36,352 bases of DNA from Candidatus Methanomethylophilaceae archaeon (GCA_017524805.1 JAFXUX010000020.1:1-36352); one strand, 5' to 3'; positions 17,639 to 25,317 are shown, counted from the stretch's first letter. Made by a program: numbers and translations. Notes: generated by a model not told the origin, from the letters alone.

Positions 17639-17658
17639 ACGCGGTTATTTTATTATCT

Positions 17659-17667
17659 GTATTTAAC
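17659..17667 (-). promoter_or_regulatory. TATA box of the Sel1/GT-B-like gene
   Basis: The minus strand reads GTTAAATAC, centred 25 bases before the ATG at 17638, again predicting a leaderless message. Confidence 0.5.
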
Positions 17668-17835
17668 AATCAATACCCAATCTGCTGATGCTTTCGTACT
17701 GAATTTGGACAGGCGAACCCTATACCGAAACGGCTGGGAATGGCTGAGGAAGCCTTTGGATGGCCCTCTGTCCGCGGCCGCCGAAAAACAGGGCCGCTAC
17801 CGATCGGCGCCGGACTGCCCAGCAGAAAGGACAAA

Positions 17836-17848
17836 GGTTTATGTAAGG
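17836..17848 (+). promoter_or_regulatory. TATA box of the tRNA-His gene
   Basis: GGTTTATGTAAGG lies 28-40 bases before the tRNA. Transcription would start a few bases before the mature 5' end, leaving a short leader for RNase P. Confidence 0.5.
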
Positions 17849-17875
17849 GAACCTGATAGCGGATTTCGCAGCATG

Positions 17876-17949
17876 GCCGGGATAGGCTAGCTTGGTTAGA
17901 CTAGGGGACTGTGGATCCCCTGACTCGGGTTCAAATCTCGGTCCCGGCC
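17876..17949 (+). tRNA. tRNA-His (anticodon GTG)
   Basis: The acceptor stem GCCGGGA pairs with TCCCGGC (17942-17948) and ends in discriminator C73, as expected for histidine. The base before it (17875) is G, so the G-1 needed by histidyl-tRNA synthetase is encoded. The anticodon stem GGGGA/TCCCC encloses CTGTGGA with anticodon GTG. The T loop is TTCAAAT. The D stem is weak: GGCT against GACT leaves one C-A mismatch and two G-T pairs. No intron is seen, and CCA is not encoded. Confidence 0.93.
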
Positions 17950-17963
17950 CTTCTGAGTACCCG

Positions 17964-17974
17964 ATATTTTATGG
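17964..17974 (+). promoter_or_regulatory. TATA box of rtcB
   Basis: ATATTTTATGG lies 37 bases before the rtcB ATG at 18006 and predicts a leader of about ten bases that includes GGTGAT (17997-18002). The promoter begins right after the tRNA-His gene. Confidence 0.45.
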
Positions 17975-18005
17975 ATATACCGATCGAAGCATCAGCGGTG
18001 ATAGC

Positions 18006-19457
18006 ATGGCTTGGGAAGGCAGACTCAGAAAGATCGACGGAAACAGATGGGAGATTCCGAAAGACGAATCGGCTGGGATGAGGACCAACGCCGTGATTTT
18101 CGCCAGCGAGGGCATGATCGAGCAGGTTCGCTCCGACAACGCCCCGCAACAGGCTGCGAATGTCGCATGCATACCCGGCATAGTCGGCAGCAGCATGGCG
18201 ATGCCCGACATCCACTGGGGATACGGGTTCCCGATCGGCGGGGTCGCCGCCGTGGATGCGGAAAGCGGATCCATCTCGCCCGGCGGGATAGGGTTCGACA
18301 TAAACTGCGGCGTCCGCCTGATTAAAACCGATCTCACCATCGACGACATCGGCGACAAGAAGAACGCTCTCGTGGACGAGCTGTACAGGAACGTCCCCTC
18401 CGGGCTCGGTTCCAAAGGCCTCACCCATGTGGGATACAAGGAGCTGGCGGAAATCCTGACAAACGGCTCCGAGTGGGCGGTAGAAAACGGGTACGGATGG
18501 GAAAAGGACCTGGAAGTCACCGAGGAAGGCGGCCGCATGGCTGATGCCGACAGCTCCCTGGTGAGCGACAAAGCCCTGAGAAGGGGTCTCCCCCAGCTCG
18601 GGTCCCTCGGATCCGGCAACCATTTCCTGGAGCTGGACGTCGTGGACAGGGTGTTCGACGGGAGAACCGCCAAAGCCTTCGGACTCAAAGAGGGGACGGT
18701 CACCATCACCGTCCACTGCGGGTCCAGGGGATGCGGGCACCAGATAGCCACGGATTACCTCCAGCAGATGGAGCGCTACGTCAAGCAGAATTCCGTGAAG
18801 CTCCCTGACAGGCAGCTCGCCTGCGCGCCGCTGGATTCCAAGCTTGGCGACGAGTATTACAAAGCGATGTGCTGCGGAGCGAACTACGCCTGGGCGAACA
18901 GGCAGATGATCACCCATTGGGCGAGGGAGTCCTTCGAGAGGATCCTCGGGGATTCCGCCGAATCCATGGGCATGGAAGTCGTCTACGACGTGGCGCACAA
19001 CATCGCCAAAAAAGAGAGGCACGACATCGACCGCCACCACGAGGATGTCCTTGTGCACAGGAAAGGGGCCACCCGCGCCTTCGCGCCCGGGAGAAGCGAG
19101 ATAACGATGAGGTACAGGGACTACGGCCAGCCGGTCATCATACCCGGCGACATGAGCGTGGGAACCTACGTTCTGGCCGGCAGGAAAGGCGCGATGGAGG
19201 AGACCTTCGGATCCACCTGCCACGGAGCGGGCAGGCTGATGTCCAGGAAGAAAGCGATCGGAAGCCTCACGGTGGAAGGCGTCAGGAAAGAGATGGACGA
19301 CGCGGGCATCTACCTGAGGCATGGCTCCGACGAAGGCGTCCTGGAAGAGGCCCCAGAAGCGTACAAGGACGTGGACGAAGTCATCGAAGTCGTATGCTCC
19401 GCAGGGCTCACCGCCAAAGTATGCAAGCTCACCCCGTTCGGAGTGATAAAAGGATGA
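18006..19457 (+). CDS. rtcB: RNA-splicing ligase RtcB
   Basis: RtcB joins RNA 2',3'-cyclic phosphate ends to 5'-OH ends with GTP and manganese; in archaea it seals tRNA exons after intron removal and can repair broken RNA. The 483-residue length is normal. Metal ligands are Cys101 (GGIGFDINCGVR), His206 (GSGNHFLE), His237 (VHCGSRGCGHQ) and His331 (DVAHN); His406 in STCHGAGR is the residue that carries GMP. The frame is open upstream through the tRNA gene, but the ATG at 18006 gives the usual N-terminus (WEGRLRKIDGNRWEIPK). It sits directly after tRNA-His, which itself has no intron. Confidence 0.97.
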   Translation: MAWEGRLRKIDGNRWEIPKDESAGMRTNAVIFASEGMIEQVRSDNAPQQAANVACIPGIVGSSMAMPDIHWGYGFPIGGVAAVDAESGSISPGGIGFDINCGVRLIKTDLTIDDIGDKKNALVDELYRNVPSGLGSKGLTHVGYKELAEILTNGSEWAVENGYGWEKDLEVTEEGGRMADADSSLVSDKALRRGLPQLGSLGSGNHFLELDVVDRVFDGRTAKAFGLKEGTVTITVHCGSRGCGHQIATDYLQQMERYVKQNSVKLPDRQLACAPLDSKLGDEYYKAMCCGANYAWANRQMITHWARESFERILGDSAESMGMEVVYDVAHNIAKKERHDIDRHHEDVLVHRKGATRAFAPGRSEITMRYRDYGQPVIIPGDMSVGTYVLAGRKGAMEETFGSTCHGAGRLMSRKKAIGSLTVEGVRKEMDDAGIYLRHGSDEGVLEEAPEAYKDVDEVIEVVCSAGLTAKVCKLTPFGVIKG

Positions 19458-19478
19458 TGCCGGGAATTCCCCCGGCAT

Positions 19479-19970
19479 TCATTCGCCGACTTTCCAAAGC
19501 TTGTCGCCGACGAAATGTATGGTTTTGATGGCTTTTCCGGGGGCTTTCGCTCCCATCTCCTCGGCCGAGCGCAATGCGATCCCGACCGCCAGGGGCGCAT
19601 TGTTCTTGACGTCCCTCACCCAAACCAGATCGCCCTCGGCTATGGACGGGTCCGCCTCCAGTATCCCGGGGCCCATGACATCCGCCCCATTGGCGACGAA
19701 CGGCACGGCGCCCATGTCCACAGTGACGTATCTGGCTGCGGGCCTGTATTTCATTATCCCCCTCAGAGTCAGAAAAGGCTTCCCGTCCTTCACGATCCCG
19801 TATATGTCCCCGCCCACGAATATCACGCTGAAATCCGAGCTCTCGGCCATATCGACCGGATCGTCCTCGGAGAACACCGGGACGCCCAGAATCCCTTCCA
19901 GCTCGGAGGACAGGGCTTTGACCTCCTTGGACCTCATCCTCTTCCTCTTGCGGATCATTATGTCTGCCAT
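19479..19970 (-). CDS. PUA-domain RNA-binding protein (archaeal MCT-1/Tma20-like)
   Basis: The 163-residue protein has an N-terminal part of the DUF1947 type (basic helix MIRKRKRMRSKEVKAL, then VDMAESSDFSVIFVGGDIYG) and a C-terminal PUA domain from about residue 75: ARYVTVDMGAVPFVANGADV, MGPGI, and EGDLVWVRD with VGIAL. PUA domains bind structured RNA. Archaeal proteins with this build (COG2016) resemble eukaryotic MCT-1/Tma20, which act on the ribosome in initiation and recycling. The ATG at 19970 follows a TATA box at 19995-20006. The gene is convergent with rtcB and divergent from the transporter gene. Confidence 0.85.
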   Translation of the reverse strand: MADIMIRKRKRMRSKEVKALSSELEGILGVPVFSEDDPVDMAESSDFSVIFVGGDIYGIVKDGKPFLTLRGIMKYRPAARYVTVDMGAVPFVANGADVMGPGILEADPSIAEGDLVWVRDVKNNAPLAVGIALRSAEEMGAKAPGKAIKTIHFVGDKLWKVGE

Positions 19971-19994
19971 TTCGCTGCCTGATGGATTCCGGCT

Positions 19995-20042
19995 GGTATA
20001 GTATTTCCTATCGCCAAGGCTTCCCTCCCATACTATTAAAGC
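19995..20042. promoter_or_regulatory. Divergent promoter pair between the PUA gene and the DUF368 gene
   Basis: For the minus strand, AAATACTATACC (19995-20006) lies about 30 bases before the ATG at 19970. For the plus strand, TACTATTAAAGC (20031-20042) is centred 28 bases before the ATG at 20064. Both genes thus seem to have almost no leader. Confidence 0.5.
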
Positions 20043-20063
20043 GGATTCGGGATACCGCATCCC

Positions 20064-20903
20064 ATGAAGGATTGGACGACGGCCGCGGTGGGAGCCCTGG
20101 TGGGTATCGTATCCGCCCTCCCCGGAGCCAGCGGATCCACGATGCTGGTCATATTCGGCCTCTATGAAAGGGTGATCCTGGCCGTATCCAGCATCAGGCG
20201 CCTCATCGCTGACATCCGTTTCATGGCCGTCGTCGCCGTGGGAATCATGGTCGGGCTGTTCGCATGCTCCGTTTTCCTGGACTACGTGATCCTCAAGTGG
20301 GAGATGCCGGCGATGTTCTTCTTCGGCATCCTCATCCTATGCCAGATCCCCGACGTCAAAGCTATGGAAGGCAGGTCCGAACCTGCGGGGAAAACATGGT
20401 GGATCGCGTTCGCCATAGGATTCGCCGCCATACTTGCGCTCCTGCCGATAAGAGGCACGGGAAGCACTGAGCCTTCGATGATGGCCATGCTTCTGATCGG
20501 AGCCATATACGCTGTCGCCACGGTGTTGCCGGGTGTGAGCGGATCCACCGTGCTGGTCGCCTTGGGGCTTTACGACGCATTCCTTGCGGCCGTCTCCGGG
20601 CTTAACCTCGTCTATCTGGCACCGATGATCGCAGGAGCCTTGGTGACAGCCATTCTTCTCACAAAAGCGATAAGAATATGCTTGGACAGGCACAGGACGA
20701 CATCTTTCGGGGCCATCATGGGCCTCACGGTGGGTTCCATGGCCACCGTCCTCATAAGCGCCTGCGCAATGGTATCTGACGCCGACGATATTTTGCTGGC
20801 CATCGCCGGGATCGCGATAGGATTCGCCGCAGGATATGCCCTCAGACGTCTCGCCATCAGATACAGAAAAGAAGGGATCGACGGCAGCGGGGATAGGGAT
20901 TGA
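20064..20903 (+). CDS. DUF368 family polyprenyl-phosphate transporter (PopT-like)
   Basis: The 279-residue membrane protein has about eight to nine hydrophobic segments and two copies of a re-entrant motif in an inverted-repeat build: ALPGASGSTMLVIFGLYE (residues 18-35) and VLPGVSGSTVLVALGLYD (about 155-172). This duplicated PGxSGST signature defines DUF368. Bacterial members return undecaprenyl phosphate across the membrane. In an archaeon the natural substrate would be dolichyl phosphate or another long polyprenyl phosphate used for glycan export; this is inference from the family. The start is 28 bases after a TATA box. Confidence 0.88.
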   Translation: MKDWTTAAVGALVGIVSALPGASGSTMLVIFGLYERVILAVSSIRRLIADIRFMAVVAVGIMVGLFACSVFLDYVILKWEMPAMFFFGILILCQIPDVKAMEGRSEPAGKTWWIAFAIGFAAILALLPIRGTGSTEPSMMAMLLIGAIYAVATVLPGVSGSTVLVALGLYDAFLAAVSGLNLVYLAPMIAGALVTAILLTKAIRICLDRHRTTSFGAIMGLTVGSMATVLISACAMVSDADDILLAIAGIAIGFAAGYALRRLAIRYRKEGIDGSGDRD

Positions 20904-20980
20904 AGGGATTGCGTGCTGCCGCCAGAGAGCACAGCGTTGGATGCACTCACATGCCCTCAGAACAATCATCAAAAGAACGG

Positions 20981-20990
20981 TATTTAAAAA
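20981..20990 (+). promoter_or_regulatory. Strong TATA-like box, or T run on the other strand
   Basis: TATTTAAAAA on the plus strand is a near-perfect archaeal TATA box with no protein gene within 300 bases downstream. Read on the minus strand, the same bases give a TTTTTT run directly after the hairpin at 20995-21034 and so could be a terminator instead. Confidence 0.45.
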
Positions 20991-21324
20991 AGACTAGGGG
21001 GTGCCCGAAAGTGCGGAAGCCCCTCAGCAACACGGATGACTGCCGTATTGAGACGTCTCAGAACCTTTTGCGGCTCTGCCGGCATCCGTCCAGCCACAAT
21101 ATCGCGAATGATATCTCGGGGTCGAGGGCCAATCGCCTCCGTTTCCAGTACGACGACGGATCCTCTCGATTCCCTCGATTATCCCCTCGAAGAAGAGCTT
21201 TCCGGGGCTGTTGGGAGCACCATACGAAGTGGTACTCGTCAAATCGGAGCCCGAAAGGTACTCGTGACGAAATCAGGGGAGCCGGAAGGGAATGGTCCCC
21301 GCCCCCTGATGCGAGATGCGAACT
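20985..21324. ncRNA. Gene-free stretch with dense dyad symmetry; possible structured RNA
   Basis: No convincing protein gene is found between 20904 and 21324. The stretch holds several inverted repeats: AGGGG...CCCCT enclosing CCG/CGG (20995-21034), ACGGATG (21031-21037) with CATCCGT, the 12-base palindrome TGAGACGTCTCA (21049-21060), ATATC/GATAT near 21100-21115, and GGGGTCGAGGG with CCTCGATTATCCCC. Between 21214 and 21290 a unit GGAGC-stem-loop-GGTACTCGT is repeated in tandem. I looked for RNase P motifs (GAGGAAAGTCC, ACAGAA) and the SRP helix 8 signature and found neither. Strand is unclear: a TATA box favours plus, a hairpin followed by six T residues favours minus. Confidence 0.3.
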
Positions 21325-23016
21325 TCACTTCGATCTGTGGCGCATTTTGACGGCGATGCCTCTCTTCAGGTCCGCCATCTCTCTGCCGCACATCATCGCC
21401 ACGCCGACTCCACGGACTTCGCCCCCGCAGACCGCTATGGCCTCATCCCCTATGCGAATCCTCGGATCCGCCGATAAGACTCCTACGGCAAACAGGCTGC
21501 CCTTCATCTCGAAATCCATGATCTCGACAGTGTTGAACCCTTTCTCCGCAAGGATCTTCGCCCCGTCCAGCGTAAGGGAGAGCATGCCTCTTTCCGGGGT
21601 CATCATCCCCAGCTGCACCTTCTCGGAACGCTTCTCTGGGTTCTCGCGGAACAGCTTCCAATAAGGGAATTTGCCGATTGCATAGGAGTTTCCGTCCATC
21701 AGAAGGTCTGCCGCCTCCTTTCCGAATTGGAATTCCAGAACGGATCTGAGCTGGTTGTTGCGATCGTCGAGATAATCGACGGGTTCCATGCCTTCCGCGG
21801 CGGCTCTGAGCGCTTTGTCCAGATTCTCCAGCGACGCCGGAGAAGTGGGATCGCCGACGACAGTGAATTCCATATCAGCCAGACCCTCGACCAGCTCGCT
21901 GTCCTCCCCCAAATGGCATATTATCTTGTCATATCCCTGGGCGATGATGTCGCCGATCATCTCCCTTATCATCGCCTTCTCCTCGCATTTCCATTCTCCA
22001 GTTACAGGAATGTCATAAGCGTTGGCAGGGTATATGGCATCCAATTCGCGCGGGACGGCCCCCAACGGTGACGTGACTATGACCTCGTGGACGAGGGTGT
22101 CGTGGGGAGCGGTGTGTATCGCCGACGAGAATGCCTTGTGTGATTTGGAGATATGATAGGGTTTCTTCGCCGAGCACGGCAGCAGAAGCAGTATCCTCTT
22201 GTTGGCCGGCTTCCTGTAGGATTTCATCCTGTCCCTGTACCTCCTGATGTCGGGCCTTCTCAGGGCTTGGGTAGAATTGCAGCAGAATCTGCATCCGACG
22301 GTGGAACAGACCTCCTCGGCGTAGGCGTATCCAACCCTGTCGTATATCCTCAGGAGAGCGACGGAAGAAGGGGATGAGAATGACCTCTGGTCGACGAGCT
22401 CCCTTAGCCTGTCGCATCCGATGAACGCCCTCACCTTCTCAAGCTCGGCATCCAGCTCACGGACGTTCGCCTCGGATTCGTCCTTGCCGGTTACCATGTC
22501 GGCCTCCGGGATCTGCCTGATGCCGCTCAGCCCCATCGCCTCCGGCAGCGATGCGTCGAACATGTCCACTCCCATATACGCGAGAATGGAGGCGGTCGAC
22601 GGCTCCGCGATGCCCAGCATGCACAGGATTCTGCCGAAGCCGCATGCCTCCCTCAGCCTGATGACGGCATCGACGGCGCGGCGGGGGTCGTGCCTCAGCT
22701 CATACGCGTTCGGGACCACGACCGCTTCCGCATCCTCGTCCGGAACGAAATCTTCGGGGATCGGCAGCCTGACGACCTGTATCCCGTCCTTGGAGGGCGA
22801 AATGCCGCCCATCCCCGATGACGCAGTGGTCAGAAGTCCGCCTTCCAAGTGGATATCGGAGCCCATGAAATGAAGCGTCCTGCCGCATCCGCCCGCCTCG
22901 ATCCAAACGGATTCCCCTGGAACGTATTTTATGGCGCAAGGAGACGTGATACGGCAGTCTCCCCTGGAATATTCGCAAACTCTGCCTCTCTGGGACCGGG
23001 AGACGATGTCCAACAT
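21325..23016 (-). CDS. arcS: Archaeosine synthase, alpha subunit
   Basis: ArcS converts preQ0 at position 15 of archaeal tRNA to archaeosine, by adding lysine to the nitrile as first step. From the ATG at 23016 the protein has 563 residues. The signature LPCSAKKPYHISKSH lies near residues 300-314, in the core domain that follows a degenerate TGT-like N-terminal domain; that first part keeps VVVPNAYELRHDPR and GFGRILCMLGIAEPSTA but is not expected to exchange bases. CSTVGCRFCCNSTQ is a possible metal-binding cysteine cluster. The C-terminal 80 residues form a PUA domain (GVLSADPRIRIGDEAIAVCG). It is divergent from pyrB. Confidence 0.95.
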   Translation of the reverse strand: MLDIVSRSQRGRVCEYSRGDCRITSPCAIKYVPGESVWIEAGGCGRTLHFMGSDIHLEGGLLTTASSGMGGISPSKDGIQVVRLPIPEDFVPDEDAEAVVVPNAYELRHDPRRAVDAVIRLREACGFGRILCMLGIAEPSTASILAYMGVDMFDASLPEAMGLSGIRQIPEADMVTGKDESEANVRELDAELEKVRAFIGCDRLRELVDQRSFSSPSSVALLRIYDRVGYAYAEEVCSTVGCRFCCNSTQALRRPDIRRYRDRMKSYRKPANKRILLLLPCSAKKPYHISKSHKAFSSAIHTAPHDTLVHEVIVTSPLGAVPRELDAIYPANAYDIPVTGEWKCEEKAMIREMIGDIIAQGYDKIICHLGEDSELVEGLADMEFTVVGDPTSPASLENLDKALRAAAEGMEPVDYLDDRNNQLRSVLEFQFGKEAADLLMDGNSYAIGKFPYWKLFRENPEKRSEKVQLGMMTPERGMLSLTLDGAKILAEKGFNTVEIMDFEMKGSLFAVGVLSADPRIRIGDEAIAVCGGEVRGVGVAMMCGREMADLKRGIAVKMRHRSK

Positions 23017-23038
23017 GCTTCTGCCGACGCCCGTAAAG

Positions 23039-23049
23039 ATATTAATGGT
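23039..23049 (-). promoter_or_regulatory. TATA box of arcS
   Basis: The minus strand reads CCATTAATATC, centred 28 bases before the arcS ATG at 23016. The box is nearly symmetrical and could also serve the plus strand towards pyrB. Confidence 0.5.
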
Positions 23050-23070
23050 TGCGGAAACCCGGAAGAATAC

Positions 23071-23080
23071 AGTTAATAAC
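23071..23080 (+). promoter_or_regulatory. TATA box of the pyrB operon
   Basis: AGTTAATAAC is centred 28 bases before the ATG at 23103 but only ten bases before the in-frame ATG at 23085. It favours 23103 as the start, unless the box at 23039-23049 is also used in this direction. Confidence 0.45.
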
Positions 23081-23102
23081 GGCCATGGCGATAGGGAAGC
23101 CC

Positions 23103-24032
23103 ATGGACCTCTACGACAAAGACGTTGTGTCAATCAGGGACTTCAGCAAGGACCAGATCGAAGGCATTCTGGACCTTTCCCAGAAGATGGTTCCGTATGC
23201 GCTCGGCGACAAGACAAGACGCATCCTAGACGGCAAGATCCTCGGCAACCTTTTCTTCGAGCCTTCCACCCGCACCAAACTCTCGTTCGAGAGTGCAGCG
23301 TACAGGCTTGGATGCGACGTCATAGACGTGTCCGAGATGTCCATGACCTCGATATCCAAGGGAGAAACCCTTGCGGACACCATAAAAATGGTGGATGCCT
23401 ATTGCGACCTCATCGTCCTGAGGCATCCGTACGAGGGAGCCGCGAGATTGGCGGCCAAATTCTCGATAAACCCAGTCATCAACGCAGGGGACGGGGCCGG
23501 ATCCCACCCGACCCAGACTCTTCTGGACCTTTTCACGATGAGGGAGGCGAAAGGCACCCTCGACGGCCTCAACATAGTTCTGGTGGGCGACCTGAAATAC
23601 GGCAGGACCGTCCATTCCCTGGCCGACGCTCTCACCATGTTCGGCGCCAAAATCACCTTGGTAGCGCCGGAAAGCCTCCAGATGCCCGACGACATAGTCG
23701 CCCATCTTGAAGAGAAAGGCTGCCATCCCCGCAAGACCGCCGTGCTGGAAGACGTCATAGACCAGGCAGACGTCCTTTATGTGACGAGGATACAGAGGGA
23801 AAGGTTCCCCGACCCGTCGGAATACAGCAAAGTTGCCGGCACCTACAGGATCGACAACGCGATCCTCAGGGAAGCAAAGAACGACATGATCGTCATGCAC
23901 CCGCTTCCCAGGGTCGGAGAGATAGCGCCGGAAGTGGATGAAACACAGCATGCAAGATATTTCAAGCAGGCATTCAACGGGGTCCCCGTGAGAATGGCCC
24001 TTCTCAGCGCCATTTTGGGAGGTGAGATGTGA
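23103..24032 (+). CDS. pyrB: Aspartate carbamoyltransferase, catalytic subunit
   Basis: PyrB joins carbamoyl phosphate and aspartate in the first committed step of pyrimidine synthesis. From the ATG at 23103 the protein has 309 residues, the usual length; starting at 23085 would add six. The phosphate site is EPSTRTKLSFESA; then come LRHPYEG, HPTQTLLDLFT, the loop residues VGDLKYGRTVHSLADAL and the aspartate site TRIQRERF and MHPLPR. The HPLPR motif and absence of HCLP distinguish it from argF. The stop overlaps the pyrI start, so the two subunits are made together and should form the regulated holoenzyme. Confidence 0.97.
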   Translation: MDLYDKDVVSIRDFSKDQIEGILDLSQKMVPYALGDKTRRILDGKILGNLFFEPSTRTKLSFESAAYRLGCDVIDVSEMSMTSISKGETLADTIKMVDAYCDLIVLRHPYEGAARLAAKFSINPVINAGDGAGSHPTQTLLDLFTMREAKGTLDGLNIVLVGDLKYGRTVHSLADALTMFGAKITLVAPESLQMPDDIVAHLEEKGCHPRKTAVLEDVIDQADVLYVTRIQRERFPDPSEYSKVAGTYRIDNAILREAKNDMIVMHPLPRVGEIAPEVDETQHARYFKQAFNGVPVRMALLSAILGGEM

Positions 24033-24511
24033 TGCAGACGAATCCTACTGTGAAAGAGATCAAACTTGCGCCCATCAGGAACGGCACCGTCATAGACCAC
24101 ATCGCCTGCGGCCAAGCGCTCAACGTGATGAAAATACTCGGCGTGAGCGAGAACAACATCGATTCATGCATCAGCATAGGGATCCATGTCCCCTCCACGA
24201 AAGAGACCAAGTGGAAGGACCTTATCAAGATAGAGGACAGAGAGCTGGATTCGGCTACCGTAGATAAGATCGCTCTCATCGCCCCTGATGCGACCATCTC
24301 CATCATCAGAGACTATTACGTCGCGGAAAAGTTCACCGTCCATCTGGACGACCACGTCAGCGGCCTGGCCAAATGCAGCAACCCCAATTGCATCACCAAC
24401 AAGGGAGAGCCCGTATCGCCGGAGTTCACGGTCGTCAGCAGGCACCCCATCCAGCTAAGATGCTGCTACTGCGACAGGATATTGACGAACATATCCGACA
24501 ACCTGCTGTGA
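24032..24511 (+). CDS. pyrI: Aspartate carbamoyltransferase, regulatory subunit
   Basis: PyrI binds nucleotide effectors and links catalytic trimers of PyrB. The 159-residue protein has the N-terminal effector domain (IRNGTVIDHIACGQALNVMKIL, then VPSTKETKWKDLIKIE) and a C-terminal zinc domain with four cysteines, CSNPNC and CCYCD. The start ATG overlaps the pyrB stop by one base (TGATG), with GGAGGTGA a few bases upstream inside pyrB. A GTG one codon before is also in frame. Feedback control by CTP or a similar nucleotide is expected from the family. Confidence 0.97.
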   Translation: MQTNPTVKEIKLAPIRNGTVIDHIACGQALNVMKILGVSENNIDSCISIGIHVPSTKETKWKDLIKIEDRELDSATVDKIALIAPDATISIIRDYYVAEKFTVHLDDHVSGLAKCSNPNCITNKGEPVSPEFTVVSRHPIQLRCCYCDRILTNISDNLL

Positions 24512-24515
24512 TCAG

Positions 24516-25046
24516 ATGAGAATCATAGTCGTCGCAGGGATGCCCGGCTCCGGGAAAGAGGAGCTGCTGAAGGTAGCGCGCTCGATGGGATTCGATTTCG
24601 TCAGGATGGGCGACGTCGTCAGAGAATCCTACGCGGAATCCCGCGCGGAGTCCGAGGGGCTTTCCGTCGGAGAATTCGCCGCGAGAGAGAGGGAAAGGTA
24701 TGGCAAGGACGTTTGGGCCGAGAGGTCGGTCAAACGCATGTCAGGCGATCTGTTCTTCGTCGACGGATGCAGGAGCATGGACGAGGTCCGCTCGTTCCGC
24801 CGCGTCTCGGATGACGTGCTCATAGTCGCCATACATGCCCCCAGAAGCGAGCGCTTCAGAAGGCTGGTGAACAGAAACAGGGAAGATGCTCCCCGCGATG
24901 AAAAGGAATTCGACGCACGCGATAACTTAGAGATCGGATGGGGCATCGCCGAGGTGATAGCTCTGTCCGAGCATATGCTGGTCAACGATTCCGACCTCGA
25001 AACCTTCCATAAAAACGCCCGCACGCTTTTGGAGAGCCTCAGATGA
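24516..25046 (+). CDS. P-loop kinase of the archaeal UPF0200 / dephospho-CoA-kinase-like group
   Basis: The 176-residue protein begins with a Walker A loop, VVAGMPGSGKEELL (residues 5-18), then RMGDVVRESY, a pattern shared with small nucleotide kinases. DLFFVDGCRSMDEV fits the strand that carries the Walker B acid, and RFRRLVNRNREDAPRDEKEF looks like an arginine-rich lid. The archaeal UPF0200 group has this build and is related to CoaE and adenylate kinases, but its substrate is not settled. It starts four bases after pyrI and is probably in the same operon, which would be consistent with a nucleotide substrate. Confidence 0.78.
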   Translation: MRIIVVAGMPGSGKEELLKVARSMGFDFVRMGDVVRESYAESRAESEGLSVGEFAARERERYGKDVWAERSVKRMSGDLFFVDGCRSMDEVRSFRRVSDDVLIVAIHAPRSERFRRLVNRNREDAPRDEKEFDARDNLEIGWGIAEVIALSEHMLVNDSDLETFHKNARTLLESLR

Positions 25047-25069
25047 GATTCACGACGTCCCGCCTCTGC

Positions 25070-25078
25070 GGAGGTGAT
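25070..25078 (+). promoter_or_regulatory. Full-length Shine-Dalgarno sequence that sets the start of the small TBP-like gene
   Basis: GGAGGTGAT matches the whole anti-SD end of 16S rRNA and stands six bases before the ATG at 25085. It is the best ribosome binding site in the window and favours this ATG over the one at 25043 that overlaps the previous gene. Confidence 0.7.
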
Positions 25079-25084
25079 TCATTC

Positions 25085-25306
25085 ATGGCCATTTCCGCCG
25101 AACCCATGGACATAGACATGGCGAAGGCCGCCGAATCCATCTCCGCCCGGGGATGCCCGATATCCAAAGTTGGCGAGCTGGAGCTGACATTCACCTGGAA
25201 CGGGATGGAGGTCACCCTCTATCCCTCCGGGAAAATCATGTTTTTCCCTCTGAAAGACCGCGCTCTGTGCATCAAATACGCCACCGAGCTGCTAGAATCG
25301 CTCTGA
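25085..25306 (+). CDS. Small protein with a TBP-like half-fold pattern, unknown
   Basis: I do not recognise a named family. The 73-residue protein has two short helices (DIDMAKAAESISARG) and then LELTFTWNGMEVTLYPSG, KIMFFPLKDRALCIKYATELL. The strand-turn-strand with PSGKI followed by a helix resembles one half of the TATA-binding-protein fold, where a SGK turn joins two strands. It may bind nucleic acid or a protein partner. An in-frame ATG at 25043 overlaps the kinase stop (ATGA) and would add 14 residues, but the strong ribosome binding site supports 25085. It closes the pyrB operon. Confidence 0.68.
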   Translation: MAISAEPMDIDMAKAAESISARGCPISKVGELELTFTWNGMEVTLYPSGKIMFFPLKDRALCIKYATELLESL

Positions 25307-25317
25307 TTTTTGGCATG

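Noticed and set aside
17931-19478. Long open frame antisense to rtcB (minus strand, 515 codons)
   Set aside because: It overlaps the tRNA-His gene and mirrors a certain gene; no family motif.
20985-21324. RNase P RNA or SRP RNA in the structured gap
   Set aside because: Neither strand shows the conserved RNase P blocks or the SRP helix 8 GGAA/AGCAG signature, so I kept it as an unnamed candidate only.
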